A DNA stretch of 64,000 nt from NCBI GenBank assembly GCA_017547585.1, contig JAFYPH010000036.1:1-64000 (forward strand). Reading direction: 5' to 3'. Below, piece after piece: positions 1 to 10,500 of this stretch. The translations under genes were made by a program, and so were the position numbers. Every line of letters begins with the position of its first letter. The first letter of the stretch is position 1. Below the pieces are notes generated by a model. That model saw only the letters and a list, made by a program, of their open reading frames with translations, ran no database searches and had not been told where the DNA came from. Source of the stretch: Bacteroidaceae bacterium (GTDB taxonomy: Bacteria; Bacteroidota; Bacteroidia; Bacteroidales; Bacteroidaceae).

Positions 1-321
1 CAGGTATTTTCATTTGCTGAATATTGCGAGGAGAAATATGATAGCATATATTTGATACAACCTTATGACGATGAAGAAGAAATATATTCTTTGCCATATA
101 AAATGTCGCAGAGGTTAAGAGATAAATGTAGTTATACAATGGCCGACACATATGTCAGAATTCTATTTATCAACAAAGGAACAGTAAAGGCATACTCTGA
201 AATTGGCTACCTAAAAGCATATTTTTCTACAAATGGCCTTGTCGATGATGGCCCCACATTTTCTTTTGATCAAAGATTTATAATGGACAAGGATAGGAAA
301 GTGTATTTATATAGTAAGTAG
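1..321 (+). CDS. 3' end of an unknown protein (partial)
   Basis: The reading frame is open from the first base of the window to a TAG at 319-321, so only the last 106 residues are seen and the true start lies to the left. The visible part is acidic near its beginning (YDDEEE), contains no membrane segment, and ends in a lysine/tyrosine-rich tail. I recognise no family. It is followed closely by a strong hairpin terminator at 383-430, which supports its being a real, separately terminated gene. The TTG at 52 could be read as a start, but the frame continues upstream of it without a stop. Confidence 0.6.
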   Translation, partial: QVFSFAEYCEEKYDSIYLIQPYDDEEEIYSLPYKMSQRLRDKCSYTMADTYVRILFINKGTVKAYSEIGYLKAYFSTNGLVDDGPTFSFDQRFIMDKDRKVYLYSK

Positions 322-382
322 TTTTTGAATCTCTTCTTACGAGAGGTATTAAATTTTTTGCAAAAAAGAAAATTGCATAAAT

Positions 383-430
383 GGCGATGCAGCAAACAAC
401 GTAACACAGTTTGCTGCATCGCCTCTTTTT
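383..430 (+). terminator. Rho-independent terminator
   Basis: A perfect 15-bp stem (383-397 with 409-423) encloses an 11-nt loop and is followed by TCTTTTT. It lies 62 bases after the stop of the partial gene and ends its transcription. Confidence 0.9.
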
Positions 431-632
431 ATCCCATTAAATGATTTTTCGTCCGAATAGCGCTCAAAAGCATATAATCGATATACTTTGTGCTATTTTG
501 TTGAGGTTTTTCGCGGCATTAACGATTTCTGTGTTATTTTTATGTTAAGTTTGGTTAAATGTAGTGTTGGATATTAAACTTGGATGTATTTTTACTATCA
601 ATATTTAAACAACGTACGCTGCATTTAGAAAG
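431..632 (+). promoter_or_regulatory. Presumed promoter region of the RND/ABC cluster
   Basis: This AT-rich gene-free stretch separates the upstream terminator from the first ABC ATPase gene. The best -7 candidate is TAAGTTTG at 546-553, a full match to TAnnTTTG, but no TTTG is found 19-21 bases upstream, so the call rests on one box. No open frame or repeat was seen. Confidence 0.3.
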
Positions 633-1526
633 ATGTCGATAAAAATAAAGAATCTTAATAAAATATATCCTAACGGTAACCATGCATTGAAGGATATTAA
701 TCTGGAGATTCCCTCGGGAATGTTCGGATTATTGGGCCCTAACGGTGCCGGAAAGTCTACGCTCATGCGTATACTTGTGGCTCTCATGGAGCCTACTTCT
801 GGCGAGATTGAAATGTATGGCTGCAATCTGCTCAAAGAGCGCCGCGAGGTTAGGCGCATCTTGGGCTATCTGCCGCAGGACTTCCGTTTCTTTGCAAAGT
901 ACAAGGTGGCCGAATTTCTCGACTACGCTGCGCGTCTTTCGGGAATGAACGACGGCAAGACTCGCAAGAGGGCTGTTGCGGACATGCTCGAAAAGGTGGG
1001 TCTTTACGAGGTGCGCGAGCGTTACGCTGCGAAGCTGTCGGGAGGTATGAAACGCCGACTGGGTATTGCGCAGGCGCTCATCCACGAGCCCAAGGTGATT
1101 ATTGTGGACGAGCCGACGACGGGACTCGACCCCGAGGAGCGCATCCGTTTCCGCAACTTGCTGACGCATGTGAGCAGCAACGACACTACAATCATTCTCT
1201 CTACTCACATTGTGGGCGACGTCTCGAGCTCGTGCAACAATATGGCGCTGCTCAACAAAGGAGAGATTTCCTTCAGAGGCTCTCCCGAGGACATGCTCAA
1301 ACGCGCCGAGGGAAAGGTGTGGCGTCTGTGTGTGAACGACGAAGAGTATAATGCAATCAACCAAAAATATCCGATTATTGCTACAATCCCCAAGGGAAAT
1401 ATGTGGGACATTCAGGTGGTTGCCGATAAATTCGACGAGTATGCTGCCGAAAATATGCCGCCCAACCTCGAACATGCTTACGTCTACTTTATGGAGAAAG
1501 ACCTTAACTTGTGGTTGAACGACTGA
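633..1526 (+). CDS. ABC transporter ATP-binding protein
   Basis: Cytoplasmic ATPase subunit of an ABC exporter. The 297-residue protein shows Walker A GPNGAGKST (residues 35-43, Lys41), the signature LSGGM (135-139), Walker B with the catalytic Glu160 in VDEPTTGLDP and the switch histidine in STHIV (His192). About 90 further residues follow the nucleotide-binding domain. It opens a co-directional cluster, and the next gene is an ABC-2-type permease, its likely partner. Its sequence around Walker A ([14 protein letters not shown]) and its C-terminal extension closely resemble the ABC domain fused to the second RND pump of the same cluster, which suggests duplication. Substrate unknown. Confidence 0.93.
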   Translation: MSIKIKNLNKIYPNGNHALKDINLEIPSGMFGLLGPNGAGKSTLMRILVALMEPTSGEIEMYGCNLLKERREVRRILGYLPQDFRFFAKYKVAEFLDYAARLSGMNDGKTRKRAVADMLEKVGLYEVRERYAAKLSGGMKRRLGIAQALIHEPKVIIVDEPTTGLDPEERIRFRNLLTHVSSNDTTIILSTHIVGDVSSSCNNMALLNKGEISFRGSPEDMLKRAEGKVWRLCVNDEEYNAINQKYPIIATIPKGNMWDIQVVADKFDEYAAENMPPNLEHAYVYFMEKDLNLWLND

Positions 1527-1601
1527 CGGACTTTTTGAAAGGTCGGTAGACGCCGCGGCGAGAGTAACGATAGAAAATAAATTATAAGCAATATTGGGAG
1601 C

Positions 1602-4600
1602 ATGCTCTTTTTAAAAAATATACAATCTGTATCAAAATACGAATCGAAACTTCTTTACAGAAGTTGGTTTTTCAAGGTCTTTGCCACGCTGACGGTTGTG
1701 GCAACGATTTTCACTGCTATAGGCACGCTCGAGGAGTCGCGCTACGTAGAGAGCATTCCCACGCTGCTGGGCTACTCGCTGATGTTTACGTTCAACATCG
1801 GTCAGGCGATAGTCTCCATTTTTCTTGCCTCGGAGTATCTGAAGCGCGACAAACAGCTTGATACTTCCGAGATTTTTTATGTGCGTCCGCTAAGCAATGC
1901 CGAGTATCTGCTGGGAAAGATGTGGGGAACGATACGCGTCTTTCTGCTGCTCAACTTCATTGTGATGGCGGTGGGTGTCGTGTGCGGCTACACGAAGCTG
2001 GGCGCGGCGGTGGACATTGGCAGTTTCTTTAGCTATTTTCTGTTGGTGAACTTGCCCACGCTTGTCTATATTATAGGCCTTTCGACGCTGCTGATGCTCA
2101 TTATAAAGAATCAGGCGCTGACGTTTGTCATTCTGCTTGGATACATTGGCCTTACAATCTACTACATAGGCGACAAATGTTACTATCTGTTTGATTATAT
2201 GTGCTATAATGTGCCGTTGATGGAGTCTACAATCACCGGCTTTGCCGACCTCCCCTCGCTCATTATACACAGATTGCTCTATCTGCTTTTGGGCTTCAGC
2301 TTCATACTTTTCAGTATATTGATGTTCCGTCGTCTGCCCAATTCGCACTATGCACTTGTGCCGTGGGGCATATTCTCGGCGGTGGTGTTCCTGGGAGCAA
2401 TGTCCCTCGGCTATCTGCACGTGGCCAACTATACGGTAAAGGATGCTTACAGAAACAACCTCATTCTCTTGAACAACGAGAATGTGGGCAATCCTAAGAT
2501 TGTTACTGACAGCTGCAACATCGATGTTGTGCAGCAGGGCAAAAAACTATTCTTTGTGACGGATATTGTTGGTCGCCCCACAAAAGATGCGTCGCAGTTT
2601 ACATTCACTCTGAACCCCGGATTCGAGGTTACCGAGGCTCTGCACGAGGGTACCCCTCTGGGCATAGAGCGCGAGGAACATCTTCTGAAGATTACCTTCC
2701 CCGAGGAGAAGAGCGTCGAGGATACTCTGCGCTTCACGCTCAAGTACGAGGGCGTGGCCGACGAGCGCATCTGCTACCTTGACATTCCCGAGGAACTGCT
2801 TGTAGAGAGCGCCGGATTCAGCAAATACAAGATGGGCAAGCGCTACGTGTTCCAGGATGCTGCCTACACGATGCTCACCCCCGAGAGCTATTGGTATCCG
2901 CGTCCCGGAGTGTGCTACAGCAACGAGAGCCCCGACTGGCAGCAGAATTACTTTACCCACTTCAGCATGAAGGTGACGCCCAACGCAGGGCTGACACCCG
3001 TGTCGCAGGGCCGCATAAGCCTCAGCGACGACTCGCTCAGCACAATGTTCGCTCTCGAGTACCCGTTGCAGTCGCTGACGCTGCTCATTGGCGAGTACGA
3101 GAATATCTCCGTCGAGTCGGACAGCACATTGTACTCTGCGTGGTACCTTAAAGGACACGACTACTTCACGGCAAGTTTCGACTCTATACAGGATACATTG
3201 CCCCAACTTATAAGGGATATGCGCCGTGACATAGAGAGAGAAGTCGAACTTACCTACCCCTTCAAACGCTTCTCGTTTGTCGAGGTTCCTGTGCATTTTG
3301 CAAGTTTCTCGCGCACATGGACACGCTCGCAAGAGCGCCAGCAACCCGAAATGCTCTTCCTGCCCGAACGTGGCTTCGGACTGTGGCAGTTTGACTTCAA
3401 CTGGCACATAAAATGGCGCCGCGACAGACGCGAAGAGAACAAGAATCGTGGCGGCCGCATACTCACCAATCTGCAGATAGAAGCCGAGGTTTTCAACCAT
3501 TTCAAGTCTCTGCTAATGGACCAGAATGGAAGCGTTAAATTCGACGAGGGCCGCATGGGCCGCCGTTCGGTGACCATTGAAGAGAGCCCCTACTACATCT
3601 TCCCGCAGATGTACAATTTCAAGTACAATATTTACTCGTCGCAGTGGTCGGTGGCCAACAGACTCGTAGAGATACGCCTGAGCCGCTCACCTTGGTGGAA
3701 CAATTTCCTTGCGCGCAACGTCAACGGACTCAGCAACGAAGAGAAGTGCAATCTTCTGTTGCAGGAGCGCTCTTTCAAGGATCTGCTCAAGGATTTGGAG
3801 CTGCGCAACCTCATGAACAACATCATCGAGGTTCAGGGCAAGAAACTCTTCCTCGGTGCCGAAAAGGCATTGGGCGTCGAGGCCTTCCGCGACTCGCTCT
3901 TCAACTATGTGAAGGCCCACGCATTCGAGAATATTTCATTCGAGACAATGCTCGACACTATGGGACGTCTCGCCGGCTGCGACATCCACAGCGAGCTCAA
4001 AGAGTGGGAGAAACCTATCGAGGTTGCCGAATTCCTCTTCGGAACACCCACCGTTACAAAGGTTACCACCGCCAAGAAAGATGTCTTCCAGGGCGATATT
4101 GTAATCTCCAATATTTCGGACAACCCCGGCAGCGTGAACCTGAAACTCGTCTTCTGGACACGCAACGGCGACAAGCAGATATTCAACGGCGAAAGAAAAC
4201 CCAACGAATGGGTAATTACCTTCGGCCCTAAAGAGACCAAACGCATAATCACCCATTGGGAAGAGGCGCCCAACATCTTCCAATGCAAGGCACTCTTCTC
4301 CAAGAACCTGCCCATGCTCATAGGCGTACACACAGGCAAGGTAGAGAATGGCAAGGTGCTCACCCCCGAAGGCGAGTATCCCCTCTCGTCGGACTTCCTG
4401 CTCGAGAAGGACGAAATTATTATCGACAACGAGGACACACAGTTCTTCGAGCTCTCTGTGCCCCCTCCCTCGGGCCTCCTCAACGAATGGATAAAGCAAA
4501 AGAGCATCGACGAAGACTTCAAATATTCGGGCTTCGCCGAGTGGAACCCGCCCATGCGCTGGACAATGACCACCGGTGGCGGCTTCTATGGAAAGTCCAT

Positions 4601-4958
4601 CCGTTCGGCGGCAATCATCCGCGCGGGCGATGGCGAGGAGCATGCACGATGGAAAATACCCGTCCCCGAGCCCGGACGCTACGAACTTTACTACTATGTG
4701 TGCAAGCCCGGAGAGGTATTCTGGGGCGGATGGCACAACCGCGGACGAAAAATGTATAACTTCATAGTCGATACAGGCGAGCACGTAGAAGAGCACGAAG
4801 TGAACATGCGCCGCGCCGACAACGGCTGGACGCTGCTGGGAACCTTCGACGTTGCCTGCGACACGATGAACGTAACCCTCACCAACAAGACCAAGCTGCG
4901 TTACATTTCGGCCGATGCAGTCAAGCTGGTGAAGAGAAAGGACGAGACAGAAGAGTAA
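1602..4958 (+). CDS. Giant ABC-2 permease with periplasmic peptidase-like and golvesin-like domains
   Basis: Membrane subunit expected to pair with the ATPase just upstream. The 1118-residue protein begins with about seven hydrophobic segments (roughly residues 20-275), like ABC-2 permeases. A very large soluble part, presumably periplasmic, follows. Its middle resembles the M1-aminopeptidase-like region found in such Bacteroidetes permeases (for example RQQPEMLFLPERG), but I find no HExxH zinc motif, so it is probably not an active peptidase. The last 140 residues (aromatic and glycine rich, ending in ISADAVKLVKRK) look like a golvesin/Xly carbohydrate-binding-type beta-sandwich. A 27-base gap leads into the TolC gene. 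The domain names are my pattern judgement and were not searched. Confidence 0.8.
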   Translation: MLFLKNIQSVSKYESKLLYRSWFFKVFATLTVVATIFTAIGTLEESRYVESIPTLLGYSLMFTFNIGQAIVSIFLASEYLKRDKQLDTSEIFYVRPLSNAEYLLGKMWGTIRVFLLLNFIVMAVGVVCGYTKLGAAVDIGSFFSYFLLVNLPTLVYIIGLSTLLMLIIKNQALTFVILLGYIGLTIYYIGDKCYYLFDYMCYNVPLMESTITGFADLPSLIIHRLLYLLLGFSFILFSILMFRRLPNSHYALVPWGIFSAVVFLGAMSLGYLHVANYTVKDAYRNNLILLNNENVGNPKIVTDSCNIDVVQQGKKLFFVTDIVGRPTKDASQFTFTLNPGFEVTEALHEGTPLGIEREEHLLKITFPEEKSVEDTLRFTLKYEGVADERICYLDIPEELLVESAGFSKYKMGKRYVFQDAAYTMLTPESYWYPRPGVCYSNESPDWQQNYFTHFSMKVTPNAGLTPVSQGRISLSDDSLSTMFALEYPLQSLTLLIGEYENISVESDSTLYSAWYLKGHDYFTASFDSIQDTLPQLIRDMRRDIEREVELTYPFKRFSFVEVPVHFASFSRTWTRSQERQQPEMLFLPERGFGLWQFDFNWHIKWRRDRREENKNRGGRILTNLQIEAEVFNHFKSLLMDQNGSVKFDEGRMGRRSVTIEESPYYIFPQMYNFKYNIYSSQWSVANRLVEIRLSRSPWWNNFLARNVNGLSNEEKCNLLLQERSFKDLLKDLELRNLMNNIIEVQGKKLFLGAEKALGVEAFRDSLFNYVKAHAFENISFETMLDTMGRLAGCDIHSELKEWEKPIEVAEFLFGTPTVTKVTTAKKDVFQGDIVISNISDNPGSVNLKLVFWTRNGDKQIFNGERKPNEWVITFGPKETKRIITHWEEAPNIFQCKALFSKNLPMLIGVHTGKVENGKVLTPEGEYPLSSDFLLEKDEIIIDNEDTQFFELSVPPPSGLLNEWIKQKSIDEDFKYSGFAEWNPPMRWTMTTGGGFYGKSIRSAAIIRAGDGEEHARWKIPVPEPGRYELYYYVCKPGEVFWGGWHNRGRKMYNFIVDTGEHVEEHEVNMRRADNGWTLLGTFDVACDTMNVTLTNKTKLRYISADAVKLVKRKDETEE

Positions 4959-4985
4959 ACGAATAAAAACAAAAAAACTATATAT

Positions 4986-6476
4986 ATGCTACGACTAAAA
5001 AACAAATGGCTGTGGATTGTATCCCTTGTGTGCCTTCTGAACGTCGATGCCACTGCTCAGATAAGCATGACACTCGACGATGCACTCAACTACAGTATCG
5101 AGCACAGCCCCGACCTGCAAAGAGCATTAATGAACCTGCGTCGCTACGAGTTCAGCCTCAAGGCCCAAAGAGCGTCGCTGAAATCAAAGTTCTCGTTGAC
5201 GCTCAACCCCATCACCTACAGCAGGAACCGTTACTTCGAAAACCGCCTGTCCGAGTGGTACACAAACGAATCATTCGCATCGACGGGAACATTCTCTATT
5301 TCGCAGCCCATCATCTGGACAGGAGCCACCGTCTCGCTCAACAACCGCTTCGGATGGCAGAATAACAAGTCTAGCCTCACAGGCGGCGAGAACGACAACC
5401 GCGCCTACAGCAACGACCTCTATCTGAGCATCACGCAGCCCCTGTTCCGCGTCAACCAGATAAAGCTCGATTTCAAGAACATAGAGCTCGACTACGAAAA
5501 TGCGCTCATCAACTATGCGTTGCAGCGTCTGAACCTCGAGAACTCCATCACCAACCAGTTCTACAATGTCTATACAGCGCAGAACAGCCTGGAGATCAGC
5601 CGCGCCGAGCTCAAAGACGCCGAGGCCAACTACACAGTGATAAAGAACAAGGTAGACGCAGACCTCTCGACCAAAGACGAGCTCTATCAGGCCGAGCTTA
5701 ACCTCGCCACAGCCAAGAGCACCGTGGACAACCGCATAGTGTCGTTGGACAATGCCAAGGACGACTTTAAAAAGGTGCTCGGCATCGACCTCGACACAAA
5801 CATTGAAATTATTGCACAGGTAACGGCGCAGCCCGTGACCGTGGACCTGGGCAAGGCCATTGCAAACGCACTCGGCTCGCGTCTCGAGCTCAAGCAGCGT
5901 GAAATTTCGCGCACCGAGCTCGACCTTCAGATGAAGCAGATAAAAGAGACAAACAGCTTCAACGGCGAACTTTCATTGTCGATCGGTATTATCGGCGACA
6001 ACGAAAAGCTGGGCGACATCTACAAGACTCCCACAAACAACCCCCGCGTGTCGCTCTCGTTTAACGTACCCATCTTCGATTGGGGCGAGAGAAAAGCACG
6101 CATCAGAGCCCAGGAGATTGCCATAGAGATGCACAACCTCGAGACCGACGAAGAGAAGAAGGCAATAGAGATTGCCATCAGAAAAAGCTATCGCAACCTG
6201 AACAACCTTCTCACACAGATATCTATTGCCGAGAAGAGCGTGAAGAATGCTCAGCTCACATACGACCTCAACGCCGAAAGATATCGCAACGGCGAGATTA
6301 CGGGTATGGAGATGAACCAGTTCCAGACACAGCTCTCGAATCGCAAGATGTCCTATGTGTCGACAATCATAGAGTACAAGAAAGAGCTTCTTAACATGAA
6401 GATACTCACCCTCTACGACTTCGAGAACGACAAAGCCATAATCCCGTTGAACCTTATTCCTGCAACAGCGGAGTAG
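4986..6476 (+). CDS. TolC-family outer-membrane efflux protein
   Basis: Outer-membrane channel of a tripartite efflux pump. The 496-residue protein has a signal peptide (MLRLKNK, hydrophobic core, cleavage near the DATAQ at residues 21-25) and two repeats rich in long amphipathic helices, with the typical openings LDDALNYSIEHSPDL and the later LGKAIANALGSRLEL. Its length is usual for the family. It lies between the ABC permease and the membrane-fusion gene in one operon, so it probably serves the RND pumps downstream and could also serve the ABC parts. It has no N-terminal lipobox, unlike many OprM-type members. Confidence 0.92.
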   Translation: MLRLKNKWLWIVSLVCLLNVDATAQISMTLDDALNYSIEHSPDLQRALMNLRRYEFSLKAQRASLKSKFSLTLNPITYSRNRYFENRLSEWYTNESFASTGTFSISQPIIWTGATVSLNNRFGWQNNKSSLTGGENDNRAYSNDLYLSITQPLFRVNQIKLDFKNIELDYENALINYALQRLNLENSITNQFYNVYTAQNSLEISRAELKDAEANYTVIKNKVDADLSTKDELYQAELNLATAKSTVDNRIVSLDNAKDDFKKVLGIDLDTNIEIIAQVTAQPVTVDLGKAIANALGSRLELKQREISRTELDLQMKQIKETNSFNGELSLSIGIIGDNEKLGDIYKTPTNNPRVSLSFNVPIFDWGERKARIRAQEIAIEMHNLETDEEKKAIEIAIRKSYRNLNNLLTQISIAEKSVKNAQLTYDLNAERYRNGEITGMEMNQFQTQLSNRKMSYVSTIIEYKKELLNMKILTLYDFENDKAIIPLNLIPATAE

Positions 6477-6519
6477 GCACGGCATTAATATTCAATTAAC
6501 AAAGAAAATAAAGATCACC

Positions 6520-7578
6520 ATGAAGATAAATAAGACCATATTGTTGATAGCAGCGGCAACTTTCGCATTGACAGCATGTAACAAGAAAAAACAGGAGGGC
6601 TCGTCAGAGCTCGCGTCGCCCGTTTCGGTAACAGAGGTACGTAAAAGCTCAATAAGCAAGTACAACAGCACTTCGGGAACTGCAGTTTCCGACGCCGAGG
6701 TTGAGCTCAAGACCGAGATTGCAGGTAAGTACAAACTGCAGCGCAACCCCCGCACAGGCGCGCCCTACAAGCTGGGCGACCAGGTGGCAGCAGGCGAGGT
6801 TATCATACGCCTCGAGAATCAGGAGTATGAAAATGACATTGCCATCGAGTCAAAGAAATTGAGCCTCGAGACAGCCGAGCACGAAGAGACCAACCTCAGA
6901 GCCATACGCGAGAAGGGTGGCGTTACACTGCGCGAGCTTAAAAATGCCGAGGTTGCAATCACAAATGCAAAATACAGCTACGAGAATGCCAAGCTGAACC
7001 TCGAGAAGATGAAGATAAAGGCTCCCTTTGCAGGTGTCATCGTGAATCTTCCCCACTACACTTCATCGGTGCAGATTGCATCGGGAACATCAGTAGTCTC
7101 TATCATGAACTACTCAAAGATGGTGATGGAGATTAACCTCCCCGAGAGCGCCATCAACGAGGTGAAGACCGGTCAGGATGTCTTTATCACTCACTACACA
7201 TTGCCCAACGACACTATCCGCGCAACAGTGAGCGAGCTCTCGCCCGCCATCAGTGCCGAGACACGCACCTTCAAGGGCAAGCTGCTCATCGACAACGACA
7301 AGATGAAGCTGCGTCCCGGAATGTTTGTGAAGGCCGACATTGTCGTTAAGAAGGCCGAGAATGCAATCGTCATTCCCAAAGAGATTGTCATGAGCAACCG
7401 CAACCGCAAATATGTCTATGTGGCCGAGAAGGGCTTCGCAAAGACACGCGACATAAGAACAGGCATCGAGGACAACGACAATATAGAGGTTCTTCACGGC
7501 CTGAAGCCCGAGGAGCAGCTTATCATTCGCGGCTATGAGACTCTGCGCGACAACAGCAAGATAAAAATTCAAAAATAA
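6520..7578 (+). CDS. RND efflux membrane-fusion (periplasmic adaptor) lipoprotein
   Basis: Periplasmic adaptor that joins inner-membrane RND pumps to the TolC channel. The 352-residue protein has a lipoprotein signal with lipobox LTAC (Cys20), a lipoyl/barrel-sandwich half (GDQVAAGEVIIRLENQ), a coiled-coil hairpin rich in Glu/Lys, the second lipoyl half (IKAPFAGVI) and a C-terminal beta-barrel. The gap to the RND gene is only 9 bases. It is the sole adaptor in the cluster, so two RND proteins must share it unless another is encoded elsewhere. Confidence 0.94.
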   Translation: MKINKTILLIAAATFALTACNKKKQEGSSELASPVSVTEVRKSSISKYNSTSGTAVSDAEVELKTEIAGKYKLQRNPRTGAPYKLGDQVAAGEVIIRLENQEYENDIAIESKKLSLETAEHEETNLRAIREKGGVTLRELKNAEVAITNAKYSYENAKLNLEKMKIKAPFAGVIVNLPHYTSSVQIASGTSVVSIMNYSKMVMEINLPESAINEVKTGQDVFITHYTLPNDTIRATVSELSPAISAETRTFKGKLLIDNDKMKLRPGMFVKADIVVKKAENAIVIPKEIVMSNRNRKYVYVAEKGFAKTRDIRTGIEDNDNIEVLHGLKPEEQLIIRGYETLRDNSKIKIQK

Positions 7579-7587
7579 TTTTGAATA

Positions 7588-10500
7588 ATGAGAAAAATAA
7601 TAAACTTCGCCGTCAATAACCCGATAACCATTCTTATGGCTGTATTGGGTATAATGTTACTTGGCAAAATATCATACGACAAGCTGAGTGTCGACCTTCT
7701 GCCCGACCTCAACAATCCCAAACTGTATGTGGATATCACCGCCGGTGAGCGTCCGCCCGAAGAGATTGAAAAGCTCTTTGTGAAGAGAATGGAGTCGATG
7801 GCCATCCGTCAGCGCGATGTCCTTATGGTGTCGTCGGTCATAAAGGCGGGAATGGCACAGATGACCGTTGAGTACACATGGAACAAGGACATGGACGAGG
7901 CCTTCCTCGACCTTCAAAAGGCGATGAACGCCCTTGCCCAGGACGAGAAACTGACGAAACTCGAAATTACGCAGAACAATCCCAACACCGACCCGATAAT
8001 TCTCGTGGGAATGTCGCACGAGCATATTACCAACATGGCCGACCTGCGCAAGATTGCCGACTCGTATATAAGAAACGAGCTTGTGCGTGTCGATGGCGTT
8101 GCCGATGTTACAATTTCGGGTGGCGAGGTCAGCAATCTTGTGATAAAGACCGACCCTTATAAGCTTGCAGCATACAATCTTACCATCGACGCCATCAGCC
8201 GCCAGATTCAGGAAGAGAACCAGCGTCTCGCCGGAGGTCGCGTGGTGGAGATGGGCGAACAGTATATTGTGAGCGGTGTCAATATGTTGCGCAGCGAAGA
8301 GGACTTCGGAAACATCATTGTAAGCTACAAGAGAACAGAGACTGCTGCCGGTGGCGCTTCGGCATCTGCGGCACAGGCTACTGCCGAAGATAGCAGGGCT
8401 CCCATCTATCTGAAAGACCTTGCGGATATCTCTTTCGAGAACGAGCGTCCCGAAAATATTGTGCGCATAAACGGACAGCGCTGTCTGGGACTCTCTGTGT
8501 ACAAAGAGATGCAGCACAATACGGTGAAGACCGTCGAGGGTGTCGTGAAACGATTCGCCGAAATTGAAAAGGCACTTCCCGGATACAAGTTCGACGTTGT
8601 CAGCAACCAGGGAACATTCATCAACAATTCTATCGGAGAGGTTAAAGAGAGTGCCATCCTCGGTATTCTGCTTGCAGTGATTGTGCTCTATCTTTTCCTG
8701 CGCCGTTTCAAGGTGACGCTGGTAATTTCGCTGGCGATGCCTATTTCTATCATTGCCACCTTTAACTTGATGTTCTTCAACGACCTTACGCTGAACATTA
8801 TGACTCTCGGAGGTCTGGCCCTGGGAGCGGGAATGCTCGTGGACAATGCCATTGTGGTCATCGAGAGCATCTTCAGGAATCAGGAGAAGGGCCTTTCGGT
8901 GAAAGAGGCGGTAGTGCAGGGCGCGAGCGAGGTTGGTGGTGCCGTAACAGCATCCACCCTCACCACCATTGTGGTGTTCCTGCCCATCGTCTATCTGCAC
9001 GGTGCCTCGGGCGAGCTCTTCAAAGACCAGGCGTGGACGGTAACCTTCTCGCTTGTGTCGTCGCTCTTCGTGGCTATACTTGTGATTCCCACACTCTACG
9101 AGAGAATGTTCCGCAAGAACAAGCAGCAGGTTGTGCAGGCTGAATCATCTATCAGAATCGAGGGCTACTCTAAGATGCTACGCGGCATTCTCGACCGCCG
9201 TTGGCTCGTTGTCGGCCTCTCGGTGCTCTTCGTCTGCGGCACATACTGCCTGCTTCCCTTCATCGGTGCAGAGTTTATGCCCAAGGCCGAGAACAATTCT
9301 TTCAATGTTGAAATAAAGATGCAAGAGGGTACACGCCTCGAACGCACAGCTTCGACGGTAGAGTCTATCGAGAATCTCATCTATGCAATCACGCAGGACT
9401 CTCTCTGCACAGTATACAGCCACATTGGTGCGGGCTCGGGCTCGTCGGGCAACATCTTTGCCGGCGACAATACCGCATCGTTGAAAGTGATACTTTCGCC
9501 CGACTCAAAATATACTCCCGAGGAGCTTATGGAGGCTCTCTTCGAAAATACTGCGGGCATCGAGGGACTCGAACTCTCGTTTGTGCAGGACAACAACTCT
9601 CTGGGTGCGCTCATGGGCACCGAAGAGGCTCCCGTGGTCATTGAGGTCAAGGGCGAAGAGCTCGACGAGATTGCCGACATCACCCAGCAGGTGAGCGAGC
9701 TTGCAAAGGGTGTTCCGGGGCTTTTCAACGTGAGCAATTCCATTGAGGATGGTGCTCCCGAGATTGTAATCACCGTTAACCGCGCCCTCGCGGGCATGAA
9801 CAACCTGAACGTGACGACCATCGTCACTCAGATACAGGAGCAGCTCTCGGGTAAGAGTGCCGGACAGATGGACTACAAGGGCGAAATGCGCGACATCATG
9901 ATAAAGGTGCCCGAGATTCCCCTGTCGCAGCTCAATGACATTGTAATCACCAGCGACAACAAGCAATTCCGCCTCGTGGAGCTTGCCGACATTCGCCGCG
10001 ACGTTGCGCCCAAGGAGATTTTCCGTCGCAACCAGAGCCGCATAGCCAAGGTGACAGCCAACCTCGAAGAGGGCTATTCGCTCAGCAAGGTGTCCGAGGA
10101 TATCCGCGAGACACTCTCGGCTATTGAGCTTCCCGCGAACTACACTATAAACATCACCGGCGAAGAGGAGAAACGTCAGGATTCTATGGGAGGACTGATG
10201 TTTGCCCTGTTGCTCTCTGTGGTGCTTGTGTACATGGTGATGGCTTCGCAATTCGAGTCGTTGCTGCACCCCTTCACCATCCTGCTGACAATTCCTTTGG
10301 CGCTGGTGGGTGCAATATGGCTCTTCTTCATCACAGGAACAACAATCAACATCATGGGTGTCATCGGAATCATCATGCTCTCGGGTATTGCCGTGAACAG
10401 CTCCATCATTCTTGTCGACAGAATCAACCAGCTGAAAGAGGCGGGCCTGTCGCTTACCGAGTCTATTGTCGAGGCTGCACAGCAGCGCATAAGGCCCATC

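Noticed and set aside
52..321. A complete small gene starting at TTG 52
   Set aside because: The frame continues to the left edge of the window without a stop, so a truncated longer gene is more likely.
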